Positions 22,072-29,456 of a stretch of DNA of 29,617 nucleotides are shown in pieces (positions within the stretch are counted from its first letter, which is position 1; each line of letters begins with the position of its first letter). A model generated the notes under the pieces. It saw nothing but the letters and a program-made list of their open reading frames with translations, ran no database searches and had not been told where the DNA came from. The stretch is from JBCDCE01 sp039182515 (GTDB lineage: Bacteria; Pseudomonadota; Alphaproteobacteria; Rhodobacterales; Rhodobacteraceae), in the NCBI GenBank assembly GCA_039182515.1, contig JBCDCE010000049.1, positions 1 through 29,617 of the forward strand, written 5' to 3'. Made by a program: the position numbers and the translations under genes.

Positions 22072-22778
22072 GCCGCGCCTACGGCAAGCTTTATGGCGTG
22101 GGCCTGGGCCCTGGGGACCCGGAGTTGATCACTATGAAGGCGCACCGGCTGATCACGAGCGCTGAGGTCATTGCCTATCCACAGCTTGCGGGCGCTGCGA
22201 GCTTCGCGCGATCTATTGCCACCGATCTGATCCCAGACGGCGCGCAAGAGATTATCATGGATGTGCCGATGACGACCGAGCGTGGCCCTGCACAGGCGGC
22301 CTATGACAAAGGCGCTGCTGACATCGTTAGAGCCTTGGAAGCGGGGCAAAATGTGGTCTGCCTCTGCGAAGGGGATCCCTTCTTTTACGGCTCGTTCATG
22401 TATGTCTTCTCACGGCTATCAGATCGGTTTGAAACGGAAGTTGTGCCGGGTGTAACCTCCATGACCGCCTGTGCCGCGGCCTTGGGCTTGCCGCTTGCGG
22501 CCCGTAATGAAGTGCTCACGGTTTTGCCTGGCATACTGTCAGAGCCCGAACTCAGTGCGCGCATCGAAGCGGCGCAATCTGTGGTGATCATGAAAGTTGG
22601 CCGGCATTTGTCTAAGATCCGGGATGTGCTCGCAGACCAAGGGCTTGAGGCGCGCGCGCAGTATATCGAGCGGGCCACATTGCCGGGTGAAAAGCGCATG
22701 CCGCTTCGGGATGCGCCGGATCGCGCGCCCTATTTCTCGATGATTTTGGTCACGCGTGGGGAGGATCCATGGCTTTAG
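22068..22778 (+). CDS. cobI: Precorrin-2 C20-methyltransferase CobI
   Basis: CobI adds the C20 methyl to precorrin-2, or as CbiL to the cobalt form, using SAM. The protein is 236 aa of the tetrapyrrole methylase fold. Motifs: LYGVGLGPGDPELIT at the N-terminus, LCEGDPFFYGSFMYV, and EVVPGVTSMTACAAALGLPL. The ATG at 22068 overlaps the cobL stop (ATGA), and its own stop lies 10 nt inside the next gene. Sequence alone does not tell me whether it prefers the cobalt or the metal-free substrate; the presence of cbiX makes that an open question. Confidence 0.97.
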   Translation: MSRAYGKLYGVGLGPGDPELITMKAHRLITSAEVIAYPQLAGAASFARSIATDLIPDGAQEIIMDVPMTTERGPAQAAYDKGAADIVRALEAGQNVVCLCEGDPFFYGSFMYVFSRLSDRFETEVVPGVTSMTACAAALGLPLAARNEVLTVLPGILSEPELSARIEAAQSVVIMKVGRHLSKIRDVLADQGLEARAQYIERATLPGEKRMPLRDAPDRAPYFSMILVTRGEDPWL

Positions 22779-24643
22779 ACCCTTTGGACAAGACCATTGT
22801 TGTTGTGCTCAATGCCGCGGGCATGGAAGTCGCACGGAAATTGGCGATGAGCCTGTCGGCACCGCTCCATGGGCGCGCTGGACGCACGCGGGATGTGGAT
22901 GTTGAGTTTCCCAATGCACTCGATCACATCCGAGATCTCTTTTTGGCAGGCCATGCGGTGATTGGGGTCTGTGCAAGTGGGATTATGATCCGCGCTGTGG
23001 CGCCCCATCTCAATGACAAGTTAAGCGAGCCGCCTGTGCTGTCTGTGTCGGATGATGGCGGCGTTGTTGTCCCGCTCCTAGGCGGGCACCGAGGGGCGAA
23101 CCGCTTGGCCAAGCGCTGTGCGGCTGCTTTGGGCGGGCAAGCTGCTGTGACCACAGCTGGCGACGTGGCCCTTGGTATTGCGCTCGATGAGCCACCTCAA
23201 GGCTGGCGCTTGGTCAATCCAAAGCATGCAAAGCCTGCCATGGCGGAGATGCTGTCGGGAGGAGCTGTGCAAGTGGTTGGTCCGGACCGCCAATCGGCCG
23301 ATTGGCTCGATGTCTTGCCGGAAGGCACGGATCTGAAGATCACCTGTGGTGTGGCACCTGCGATTGATCTGGGGCCTTTGCATCTGCAATTTGCGCCAAG
23401 GCGGGCCACGCTTGGCCTGGGCTGCGCGCGTGGCTGTGATCAGGCGGAGCTTTGGGAGCTCGTGTCGCGCATGATGGACGAGGCGGGGATCTGTGCAGCG
23501 GCCGTGCATGCCGTGGGTACAATTGATCTCAAAGCGGATGAGCCTGCAATTTTGGCTGTGGCGAAACGCCTTGGCGTGCCGTTGCGGCTTTTTGAGGCTT
23601 CAGAGCTTGAGGCTTTGACGCCGCGTGTGTCGCAACCCTCTGATGTGGTTTTTGCCGAAGTGGGCACCCATTCGGTTGCGGAGGCCGCAGCTCTTGCGCA
23701 GTCAAGCTCGTCAGAGCTTTTGGCGCCTAAGGAAAAGACGGCGAATGCAACCTGTGCCATTGGCTTGGCGCCCGCGCCTTTGATCGATCTCAAAGGACGC
23801 GCTCGGGGGCGCGTAAGCATCGTGAGCACAGGGCCGGGCCAGGCCAGTTGGCGCACGCCGGAGGCCTCGCGCTTGGTGCTAGAGGCCGATGAGCTTGTGG
23901 GCTACGGGCTCTATATTGACCTCCTTGGCCCCTTGGCTGCCGGTAAAAAACGAGTGGATTTCCCGCTTGGAGGCGAAGAAGCGCGCTGCCGGCATGCGCT
24001 CGAGCGCGCGGGAGAAGGCGCAAATGTTGCGCTGATTTGTTCAGGAGACGCTGGCATTTACGCGATGGGCGCGCTGGTGTTTGAGCTCCTGGACCGTCCC
24101 ACCGATCAGGACGGCGTGAGCGATGCGGCACGGCGTGTTGAGGTGCTCTGCAATCCAGGTGTTTCGGCGCTGCAAGGGGCCGCTGCCCGGGCAGGCGCGC
24201 CTTTGGGGCATGACTTTTGTGCGATCTCTTTGAGTGATCTGCTCACCCCACGCGAGGATATTCTACGCAGGCTCAAAGCGGCGGCTGAGGGCGATTTTGT
24301 GATCGCGTTCTATAACCCCGTGTCCAAACGACGCCGGACCCTCTTGGCGGAGGCACGGGACATCCTTTTGGAGCATCGGCCTGACGACACGCCTGTAATG
24401 CTCGCCACATCGCTCGGGCGGCCCGACGAGCATATTCGCTATCGCCGTTTGGCCGATTTGGAGGTGGATGAGGTGGATATGCTGACCGTTGTTCTGGTGG
24501 GCTCATCGCATTCCCGGCTTGCCATGCGCGGGGAAGGGCCTCGGATGTTTACGCCACGAGGTTACGCGCGGCGGATCGACGGGGATCTCAAAGACGCCCC
24601 GAAGTTTGACTATTGGGGACAGGACGAAGGACCAAAGACGTGA
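22769..24643 (+). CDS. cobJ: CbiG-CobE-CobJ fusion: precorrin-3B C17-methyltransferase
   Basis: One 624-aa protein joins three units. Residues about 8-135 are CbiG_N (GVCASGIMIRAVAP, SDDGGVVVPLLGGHRGANRLA, VTTAGD). Residues about 210-335 are CbiG_C/CobE (LGLGCARGCD, VGTIDLKADEPAI, VGTHSVAEAAAL). Residues about 345-600 are CobJ, the ring-contracting C17-methyltransferase (VSIVSTGPG, YGLYIDLL, LICSGDAGIYAMG, NPGVSALQGAAARAG, FYNPVSKRR). CbiG opens the lactone of cobalt-precorrin-5A in the anaerobic route, so its presence beside CobN is notable. GGAGG lies 3-4 nt before the ATG (22769). It overlaps cobI by 10 nt and cobM by 4 nt. No frameshift is seen at the domain joins. Confidence 0.96.
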   Translation: MALDPLDKTIVVVLNAAGMEVARKLAMSLSAPLHGRAGRTRDVDVEFPNALDHIRDLFLAGHAVIGVCASGIMIRAVAPHLNDKLSEPPVLSVSDDGGVVVPLLGGHRGANRLAKRCAAALGGQAAVTTAGDVALGIALDEPPQGWRLVNPKHAKPAMAEMLSGGAVQVVGPDRQSADWLDVLPEGTDLKITCGVAPAIDLGPLHLQFAPRRATLGLGCARGCDQAELWELVSRMMDEAGICAAAVHAVGTIDLKADEPAILAVAKRLGVPLRLFEASELEALTPRVSQPSDVVFAEVGTHSVAEAAALAQSSSSELLAPKEKTANATCAIGLAPAPLIDLKGRARGRVSIVSTGPGQASWRTPEASRLVLEADELVGYGLYIDLLGPLAAGKKRVDFPLGGEEARCRHALERAGEGANVALICSGDAGIYAMGALVFELLDRPTDQDGVSDAARRVEVLCNPGVSALQGAAARAGAPLGHDFCAISLSDLLTPREDILRRLKAAAEGDFVIAFYNPVSKRRRTLLAEARDILLEHRPDDTPVMLATSLGRPDEHIRYRRLADLEVDEVDMLTVVLVGSSHSRLAMRGEGPRMFTPRGYARRIDGDLKDAPKFDYWGQDEGPKT

Positions 24644-25416
24644 AGGTTTATTTCATAGGCGCGGGGCCCGGCGATCCCGAATTGTTAACCCTTAAGGCTC
24701 AAAGGATCATTGGGGATTGCCCTGTGTGCCTTTTTGCCGGATCGCTTGTCCCCGAAGCTGTGGTCGCAGGCGCGCCCACGGGCGCGCGGGTGATGGACAC
24801 GGCACCCATGACCTTGGAAGACACCCACGGGGAGATCCTGGCGGCGCGGGACAGCGATGAGGATGTGGCCCGGGTGCATTCGGGTGATCCGTCGCTGTAC
24901 GGAGCGATAGCGGAACAGATCCGGCTCTTGCGGCGTGATGGGATTGAATATGAGATCATCCCTGGAGTGCCGGCTTATGCGGCAGCTGCGGCCGCCTTGG
25001 GCCAAGAACTGACCGTGCCGGAAGTGGGGCAATCCATTGTGCTGACGCGTATGTCGATGAAGTCGACCTCGATGCCCGAAGGCGAGACATTGGAGAATTT
25101 TGCGCGCACCGGCACAACGCTGGCCATTCATTTGGCGGTGCGTAACTTGCGCGAAATCGAACGGCAGTTGATCCCGCACTACGGGGCGGATTGCCCCGTG
25201 GTGGTGGCCTACCGCGCGACCTGGCCGGATCAGATTTTCCTGCGTGGCACCCTCAGCGACATTCGCAAAAAGGTGCAGGCGGAGAAGATTACGCGCACAG
25301 CTTTGATCCTGGTGGGGCCGGTTTTAGGCGAGGTGCGCGATTTCAAAGACAGCGCGCTTTACGATCCCACGATGCCGCATGTTTTGCGCCCTGTTGCCGG
25401 TGTCCCACTCGATTGA
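24640..25416 (+). CDS. cobM: Precorrin-4 C11-methyltransferase CobM
   Basis: CobM (CbiF on cobalt substrates) methylates C11 of precorrin-4 with SAM. The protein is 258 aa. Motifs: VYFIGAGPGDPELLTLKA, the AGSLVPE segment, VARVHSGDPSLYGAI and IIPGVPAYAAAAAALGQELT; the later LTRMSMKSTSMPEGE stretch is also CobM-typical. The start is a GTG overlapping the stop of the cobJ fusion (GTGA); the frame extends upstream to 24613 but the N-terminus fits only from here. It is the last gene of the operon, ending before a gene-end repeat. Confidence 0.97.
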   Translation: MKVYFIGAGPGDPELLTLKAQRIIGDCPVCLFAGSLVPEAVVAGAPTGARVMDTAPMTLEDTHGEILAARDSDEDVARVHSGDPSLYGAIAEQIRLLRRDGIEYEIIPGVPAYAAAAAALGQELTVPEVGQSIVLTRMSMKSTSMPEGETLENFARTGTTLAIHLAVRNLREIERQLIPHYGADCPVVVAYRATWPDQIFLRGTLSDIRKKVQAEKITRTALILVGPVLGEVRDFKDSALYDPTMPHVLRPVAGVPLD

Positions 25417-25429
25417 CCGCGCCGGATTT

Positions 25430-25451
25430 GAGTATTTTTCGCCAGGAAAAG
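25430..25451. repeat. Dispersed gene-end repeat copy 5
   Basis: GAGTATTTTTCGCCAGGAAA (plus AG) between the convergent cobM and malY-like genes, 13 bp after the cobM stop. It may end transcription from both sides. Confidence 0.65.
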
Positions 25452-25464
25452 ATCAGGTGGATTG

Positions 25465-26646
25465 TTACTGAAGGTCGCTGAAGGCCTTTGCGAGGCGTTC
25501 GGTGGCCTCAACCACAAGGGACCTTGGCGTGGCGATGTTAAATCTGAGCCAGTCGTCTCCGCCTTTGCCAAATGTTGGACCGTGATTTGCGGCGATTTTG
25601 GCAGTTTGTTCGACCCGTGTGGTGAACTCTTCGCGCGCCATACCAGTGCCAGAGAAATCGACCCAGGCCAAATAGGTGCTCTCAAGCTTCATGGATTTTA
25701 GGCCAGGGATTTTGTTAACTGCAGCATCGAACACATCTGCATTGCCTTTAAGGTAGGCACACAGATCGTCTGTCCAAGCCGCCCCCTCGGGGCTGTAGGC
25801 TGCCGTGGCGGTAAAGAGGCCAAAGCTGTTGGGCGACAGGCCGAGCGCTGCCATGCGCTGGCCAAAGCGCGCGCGCATCTCTGGGTTTTCAATGATCACA
25901 TTGCCCACATGGGTGCCCGCGATGTTGAAGGTTTTGGTGCTGGCGGTCATCATCACAAGCCGATCAGAGACATCTTCCATCAAGGCCATTGGGATGTGTT
26001 TTTGGCCGGGCATGAGAAGGTCATGGTGGATCTCATCGGAGACGAGGATCAGATCGTGGCGTTTGCAAAAGGCGATCACGCCTTCAAGCTCTGCCTTGGT
26101 CCACACGCGCCCACTGGGATTGTGCGGCGAGCAGAAGATCAGCAGCTTTTCATTGCCTGTCATCTTTGCGTCGTATGCGTCGAAATCGAGAGTATAGTGG
26201 CCATCTGTATTGACCATTTCGCAGCTCACAACCTCGCGCTCGGAGGCATTAATGACGCGGGCAAAGGCATGGTAGATGGGTGTGAACATCACAATCCCGT
26301 CGCCTTTTTCAGTAAAGGCATCGAGGCACATGGCGGTGCCGTTCACCAGCCCATGTGTTGTGAAGATCCAGTCTTCTTCGATTTTCCATCCGTGACGTTG
26401 CTCCATCCACCAGGCGATGGCTGCGTGATAGGCGCTCTTGTCGCCAAAATACCCGTAGATGCCATGATCTACGACCGCTTGCAGCGCATCTGTGACCACT
26501 TGGGGAGGGCGGAAATCCATATCGGCCACCCACATGGAGATGCCGTCTTTGCTGGGAACGCCGTAAAGCGTCTCCATCATATCCCATTTCATGCAATGTG
26601 TGCCTAAGCGGTCGATAACGGTGTCGAAGCGAGGATCAAAGTTCAT
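25465..26646 (-). CDS. MalY/PatB-family PLP-dependent C-S lyase or aminotransferase
   Basis: A 393-aa fold-I PLP enzyme of the MalY/PatB group, whose members are mostly cystathionine beta-lyases. Marks are the DRLGTHCMKWD opening, MWVADMDFRPP, YGYFG, FCSPHNPSGRVW (Asn176), LVSDEIHHDL (Asp204) and the PLP-lysine segment ASTKTFNIAG (Lys238). The C-terminal arginine is in DDWLRFNIATPR. The ATG at 26646 has AAGG 8 nt upstream; the longer frame to 26700 crosses the upstream region of def. It is divergent from def, and no methionine-pathway neighbour is seen, so the substrate is inferred. Confidence 0.93.
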   Translation of the reverse strand: MNFDPRFDTVIDRLGTHCMKWDMMETLYGVPSKDGISMWVADMDFRPPQVVTDALQAVVDHGIYGYFGDKSAYHAAIAWWMEQRHGWKIEEDWIFTTHGLVNGTAMCLDAFTEKGDGIVMFTPIYHAFARVINASEREVVSCEMVNTDGHYTLDFDAYDAKMTGNEKLLIFCSPHNPSGRVWTKAELEGVIAFCKRHDLILVSDEIHHDLLMPGQKHIPMALMEDVSDRLVMMTASTKTFNIAGTHVGNVIIENPEMRARFGQRMAALGLSPNSFGLFTATAAYSPEGAAWTDDLCAYLKGNADVFDAAVNKIPGLKSMKLESTYLAWVDFSGTGMAREEFTTRVEQTAKIAANHGPTFGKGGDDWLRFNIATPRSLVVEATERLAKAFSDLQ

Positions 26647-26718
26647 AAATGCGCCTTTCTTGCCAATCGCTGGCATGCCGCAGGCCCAAGCGGATTGCAA
26701 GGCGTGTGCGAAGGTCCT

Positions 26719-27252
26719 ATGTCAGCGCCCATGGCACTCAGATCTATCTTAATCCACCCAGATCCACGGCTCAAAAAACGCGCGGAGGACGTGACGGAGG
26801 TCACCGATGAGCTGCGTGTGATCGCGGAGGATATGCTCGAGACCATGTATGACGCGCCCGGTATTGGCCTTGCGGGGCCACAAATTGGGGTCATGTCTCG
26901 TATCATCGTAATGGATTGCGTCAAAGACGAAACGGTCGAGCCGCGCCCTATGGTGCTGCTTAATCCTGTTGTGATGCAGGCCTCTCACGCCATGTCGACG
27001 TATGAAGAAGGCTGCCTCTCAATCCCTGAGCAATATGCCGATGTTGAACGCCCCGCGGAGGTCACTGTGCGGTGGCTTGGGCTTGATGGCGACATGCACT
27101 CTGAGCATTTTGAGGGGCTCTGGGCGACCTGTGTTCAACACGAGATCGATCATTTGGACGGTAAGCTCTTTATTGATTACCTGCGGCCTTTGAAACGCCA
27201 AATGATCACGCGGAAAATGCAAAAGTTAAAGCGCGAGCTTGCGCGGTCTTGA
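26719..27252 (+). CDS. def: Peptide deformylase
   Basis: This metalloenzyme removes the formyl group from the N-terminus of new proteins. All three active-site motifs are intact in the 177-aa protein: GIGLAGPQIG (48-57), EGCLSIP (Cys99) and QHEIDHLDG (His141, Glu142, His145). The usual second Ala of GLAAPQ is Gly here. The ATG at 26719 has AAGG 4 nt before it; an ATG 12 nt later is possible. It starts the def, def-like, fmt and small membrane protein unit, whose genes overlap one another. Confidence 0.97.
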   Translation: MSAPMALRSILIHPDPRLKKRAEDVTEVTDELRVIAEDMLETMYDAPGIGLAGPQIGVMSRIIVMDCVKDETVEPRPMVLLNPVVMQASHAMSTYEEGCLSIPEQYADVERPAEVTVRWLGLDGDMHSEHFEGLWATCVQHEIDHLDGKLFIDYLRPLKRQMITRKMQKLKRELARS

Positions 27253-27746
27253 GTGGTCAGCCGCGCCCATTTGTGATGTGGCCCGACAAACGCCTCACTC
27301 GGGTTGCAGAGCCCGTGAATGAGATCACCGATGAGATCAAAGCCCATTGGGAGGATATGATCGCGACCATGGAGGCTATGCCCGGCCTTGGTTTGGCCGC
27401 GCCGCAAATCGGAGTGAACTTGCGCCTCGCTGTTGTGGATTGCTCAGAAGAGCGCGGGCGTGCGATTTGTTTGGCCAATCCTGAAGTTCTCGCTTTCAGC
27501 GAAGAGATGCATAGCGTCACTGAAGGCTCGCCAAATTTGCCCGGAGTTTCTGCGAAAATAATGCGGCCGAAAAAAGTAACCGTGCGGTATCTGAGCGCGC
27601 ATGGCATATGGGATCGAAGAGATTTCGAAGGTCTCTGGGCGACCTCCGTTCAGCACCAGATCGATCACTTGAACGGCAAGCTTTACTTTGATCGCCTGAG
27701 CCGGGTCAAACGGGACATGTTGCTCAAAAAGGCGTTCAAACGATGA
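27249..27746 (+). CDS. Degenerate peptide deformylase homologue
   Basis: A second deformylase-fold protein (165 aa). The first motif GLGLAAPQIG is intact, but the EGCLSxP motif is EGSPNLPG, so the Cys metal ligand is Ser94, and HExxH is HQIDH, so the catalytic Glu is Gln137. The two metal-binding His (136, 140) remain. Normal deformylase activity is not expected. The frame is intact, with normal-looking codon use, so it is kept for some other role, such as binding the ribosome or partner enzyme. The start at TTG 27249 overlaps the def stop; ATG at 27276 is an alternative. Its end overlaps fmt by 4 nt. Confidence 0.9.
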   Translation: MSGQPRPFVMWPDKRLTRVAEPVNEITDEIKAHWEDMIATMEAMPGLGLAAPQIGVNLRLAVVDCSEERGRAICLANPEVLAFSEEMHSVTEGSPNLPGVSAKIMRPKKVTVRYLSAHGIWDRRDFEGLWATSVQHQIDHLNGKLYFDRLSRVKRDMLLKKAFKR

Positions 27747-28663
27747 GAATTGTGTTTATGGGAACGCCGGAGTTTTCCGTGCCTGTGCTTGCGGCTTTGG
27801 TCGAGGCTGACCATGAGATTGCTTGTGTCTACTGCCAGCCGCCACGGCCTGCGGGACGTGGCAAGAAAGAGCGCCCTTCGCCTGTTCAGGCCAAAGCAGA
27901 AGCCATGGGCTTGCAGGTGCGCCATCCGATCAGCTTAAAATCTGCTGAGGCGCAAAAAGACTTTGCAGCTCTTCAAGCGGATGTTGCTGTGGTGGTGGCT
28001 TATGGTTTGATCTTGCCTCAGCCGGTTCTCGATGCCCCGAAACACGGCTGTCTGAACATCCACGCCTCACTATTGCCGCGTTGGAGGGGTGCCGCACCGA
28101 TCCATCGCGCGATCATGGCGGGAGATGCGGAAACGGGGATTTGCATCATGCAGATGGATGCAGGCCTTGATACGGGTGATGTTCTGTTGCGCCGCGCAAC
28201 ACCGATTGAGGCGCAAGAGACCACAGGTCAGTTGCATGCCCGCTTAAGTCCCTTGGGGGCTGAGCTGATCGTGGAAGCTTTGGAGAAATTGCCCGATCTT
28301 GAGGCCGTGGCTCAAAGCGATGAGGGCGTGACTTACGCCGCGAAAATTGAAAAGTCTGAAGCGCGGATTGATTGGACAGCACCCGCTGTCACCGTAGACA
28401 GGCTCATTCGTGGGCTCGCGCCTTTCCCGGGTGCCTGGTCGATGCTTGAGGGCGAACGCGTCAAGTTTCTTGGCAGCAGTGTGTCGAAAGAGAGCGGCAG
28501 GCCGGGCTCTTTGATTGAAGCGCCTGGGGCGCTCAAAATTGCCTGTGGCTCAAGCTCCGTAGAGATCGCGCGCGCACAACGCGCTGGAAAATCCGCGCAG
28601 GATGTGGCCGAGTTCTTGCGGGGGCTCTCGCTGGGCCCTGATGCAATGTTTGGAGACGCGTAA
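27743..28663 (+). CDS. fmt: Methionyl-tRNA formyltransferase
   Basis: Fmt adds a formyl group from 10-formyltetrahydrofolate to Met-tRNA for translation start, the step that def later undoes. The protein is 306 aa. MRIVFMGTPEFSVPVL opens it; the catalytic region is NIHASLLPRWRGAAPI with DAGLDTGDVLL after it (Asn, His and Asp of the active site). The C-terminal tRNA-binding domain has IRGLAPFPGAW. The ATG overlaps the stop of the deformylase homologue (ATGA). Confidence 0.97.
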   Translation: MRIVFMGTPEFSVPVLAALVEADHEIACVYCQPPRPAGRGKKERPSPVQAKAEAMGLQVRHPISLKSAEAQKDFAALQADVAVVVAYGLILPQPVLDAPKHGCLNIHASLLPRWRGAAPIHRAIMAGDAETGICIMQMDAGLDTGDVLLRRATPIEAQETTGQLHARLSPLGAELIVEALEKLPDLEAVAQSDEGVTYAAKIEKSEARIDWTAPAVTVDRLIRGLAPFPGAWSMLEGERVKFLGSSVSKESGRPGSLIEAPGALKIACGSSSVEIARAQRAGKSAQDVAEFLRGLSLGPDAMFGDA

Positions 28664-28908
28664 TGGGATCCCTTTTTGCACTCTTTGGCTCCATGATGAT
28701 TGCAATCATCATTGGATACTTTTCAGAAAAGTCAGGCTTCACGCGCAACGGTGTTTTACCATCCATCATCATTTGTTTGGGTGGTGTGATCGCCTTTTTC
28801 ATGGTCCGGGTGATGTTTCATCTGAGTTTTGGCTCACCGGGGCTAGATGCGATCATATCTGCGATTGGTGCGCTGATCATTGTGCCAACACACTACAGAA
28901 AGCGCTAA
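28663..28908 (+). CDS. Small membrane protein of unknown function
   Basis: An 81-aa protein with three hydrophobic helices (FALFGSMMIAIIIGYF, SIIICLGGVIAFFMV and IISAIGALIIV) and a basic end (HYRKR). The layout recalls GlsB/YeaQ/YmgE-type small membrane proteins, but I see no sure match. The ATG shares one base with the fmt stop (TAATG) and has GGAG upstream inside fmt, so it is translated with fmt. A gene-end repeat starts right at its stop. Function unknown. Confidence 0.82.
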   Translation: MGSLFALFGSMMIAIIIGYFSEKSGFTRNGVLPSIIICLGGVIAFFMVRVMFHLSFGSPGLDAIISAIGALIIVPTHYRKR

Positions 28909-28930
28909 TTTTTCCTGGGAAAAATACTCC
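28909..28930. repeat. Dispersed gene-end repeat copy 6
   Basis: TTTTTCCTGGGAAAAATACT (plus CC), reverse orientation. TTTTTCC and GGAAAAA are complementary. It begins at the stop of the small membrane protein gene and is followed by a CCCC-GAA-GGGG repeat at about 28948-28958. Confidence 0.65.
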
Positions 28931-28974
28931 CGCCGGAGGCATCGCGACCCCGAAGGGGGCGCAAACCCATATGT

Positions 28975-28991
28975 GCGCTTCAAAGAAGCGC
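28975..28991. terminator. Perfect hairpin between fmt unit and rnhA
   Basis: GCGCTTC-AAA-GAAGCGC, a perfect 7-bp stem with a 3-nt loop, followed on the plus strand by GCCATTTTAT. It lies 7 bp past the rnhA stop, between convergent units, and may end transcription in both directions. Confidence 0.5.
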
Positions 28992-28997
28992 GCCATT

Positions 28998-29456
28998 TTA
29001 TAAAGCGTCTTTAAAGGGCTTCATACCTGCGCGCGCGAGTTCATCCGCACGCTCATTTTCGGGATGACCGGCGTGTCCTTTGACCCATTCCCATGTCACC
29101 TGGTGGCGGGTTTGAGCGGCGTCTAAACGGTGCCAGAGATCTTCGTTTTTCACAGGCTTTTTGGTGGCTGTTTTCCACCCGTTGCGTTTCCAGCCATGGA
29201 TCCACTCCGTCACGCCACCTTTGACGTAGGCGCTGTCGGTGACGACAGTAAGAGTCGACGGCCGTTCGAGCGCTTCCAAAGCATGGATCGCGGCCAAGAG
29301 CTCCATGCGGTTGTTTGTTGTGTCGGCTTCACCGCCCGACAGTTCGCGTTCTTTCAGAACCTCGTCTCCGGCTTTGGCAATCAACAAAGCCCCCCAACCG
29401 CCTGGGCCTGGGTTTCCGCTGCACGCGCCGTCCGTGTAGGCAAAAAGCTCAGCCAT
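28998..29456 (-). CDS. rnhA: Ribonuclease HI
   Basis: RNase HI cuts the RNA strand of RNA-DNA hybrids. The protein (152 aa, normal length) has the full set of catalytic residues: Asp9 in YTDGACSGNPGPGGWG, Glu52 in NNRMELLAA, Asp74 in VVTDSAYV, and His128 and Asp138 in GHAGHPENERADELA. The ATG at 29456 lies inside the end of the upstream methyltransferase gene (ATGGCTGA, 8-nt overlap), so the two are translated together. Confidence 0.97.
   Translation of the reverse strand: MAELFAYTDGACSGNPGPGGWGALLIAKAGDEVLKERELSGGEADTTNNRMELLAAIHALEALERPSTLTVVTDSAYVKGGVTEWIHGWKRNGWKTATKKPVKNEDLWHRLDAAQTRHQVTWEWVKGHAGHPENERADELARAGMKPFKDAL

Noticed and set aside
2881..28930. Repeats as a CRISPR array
   Set aside because: The copies are spread over 26 kb at irregular distances and in both orientations, with genes between them.
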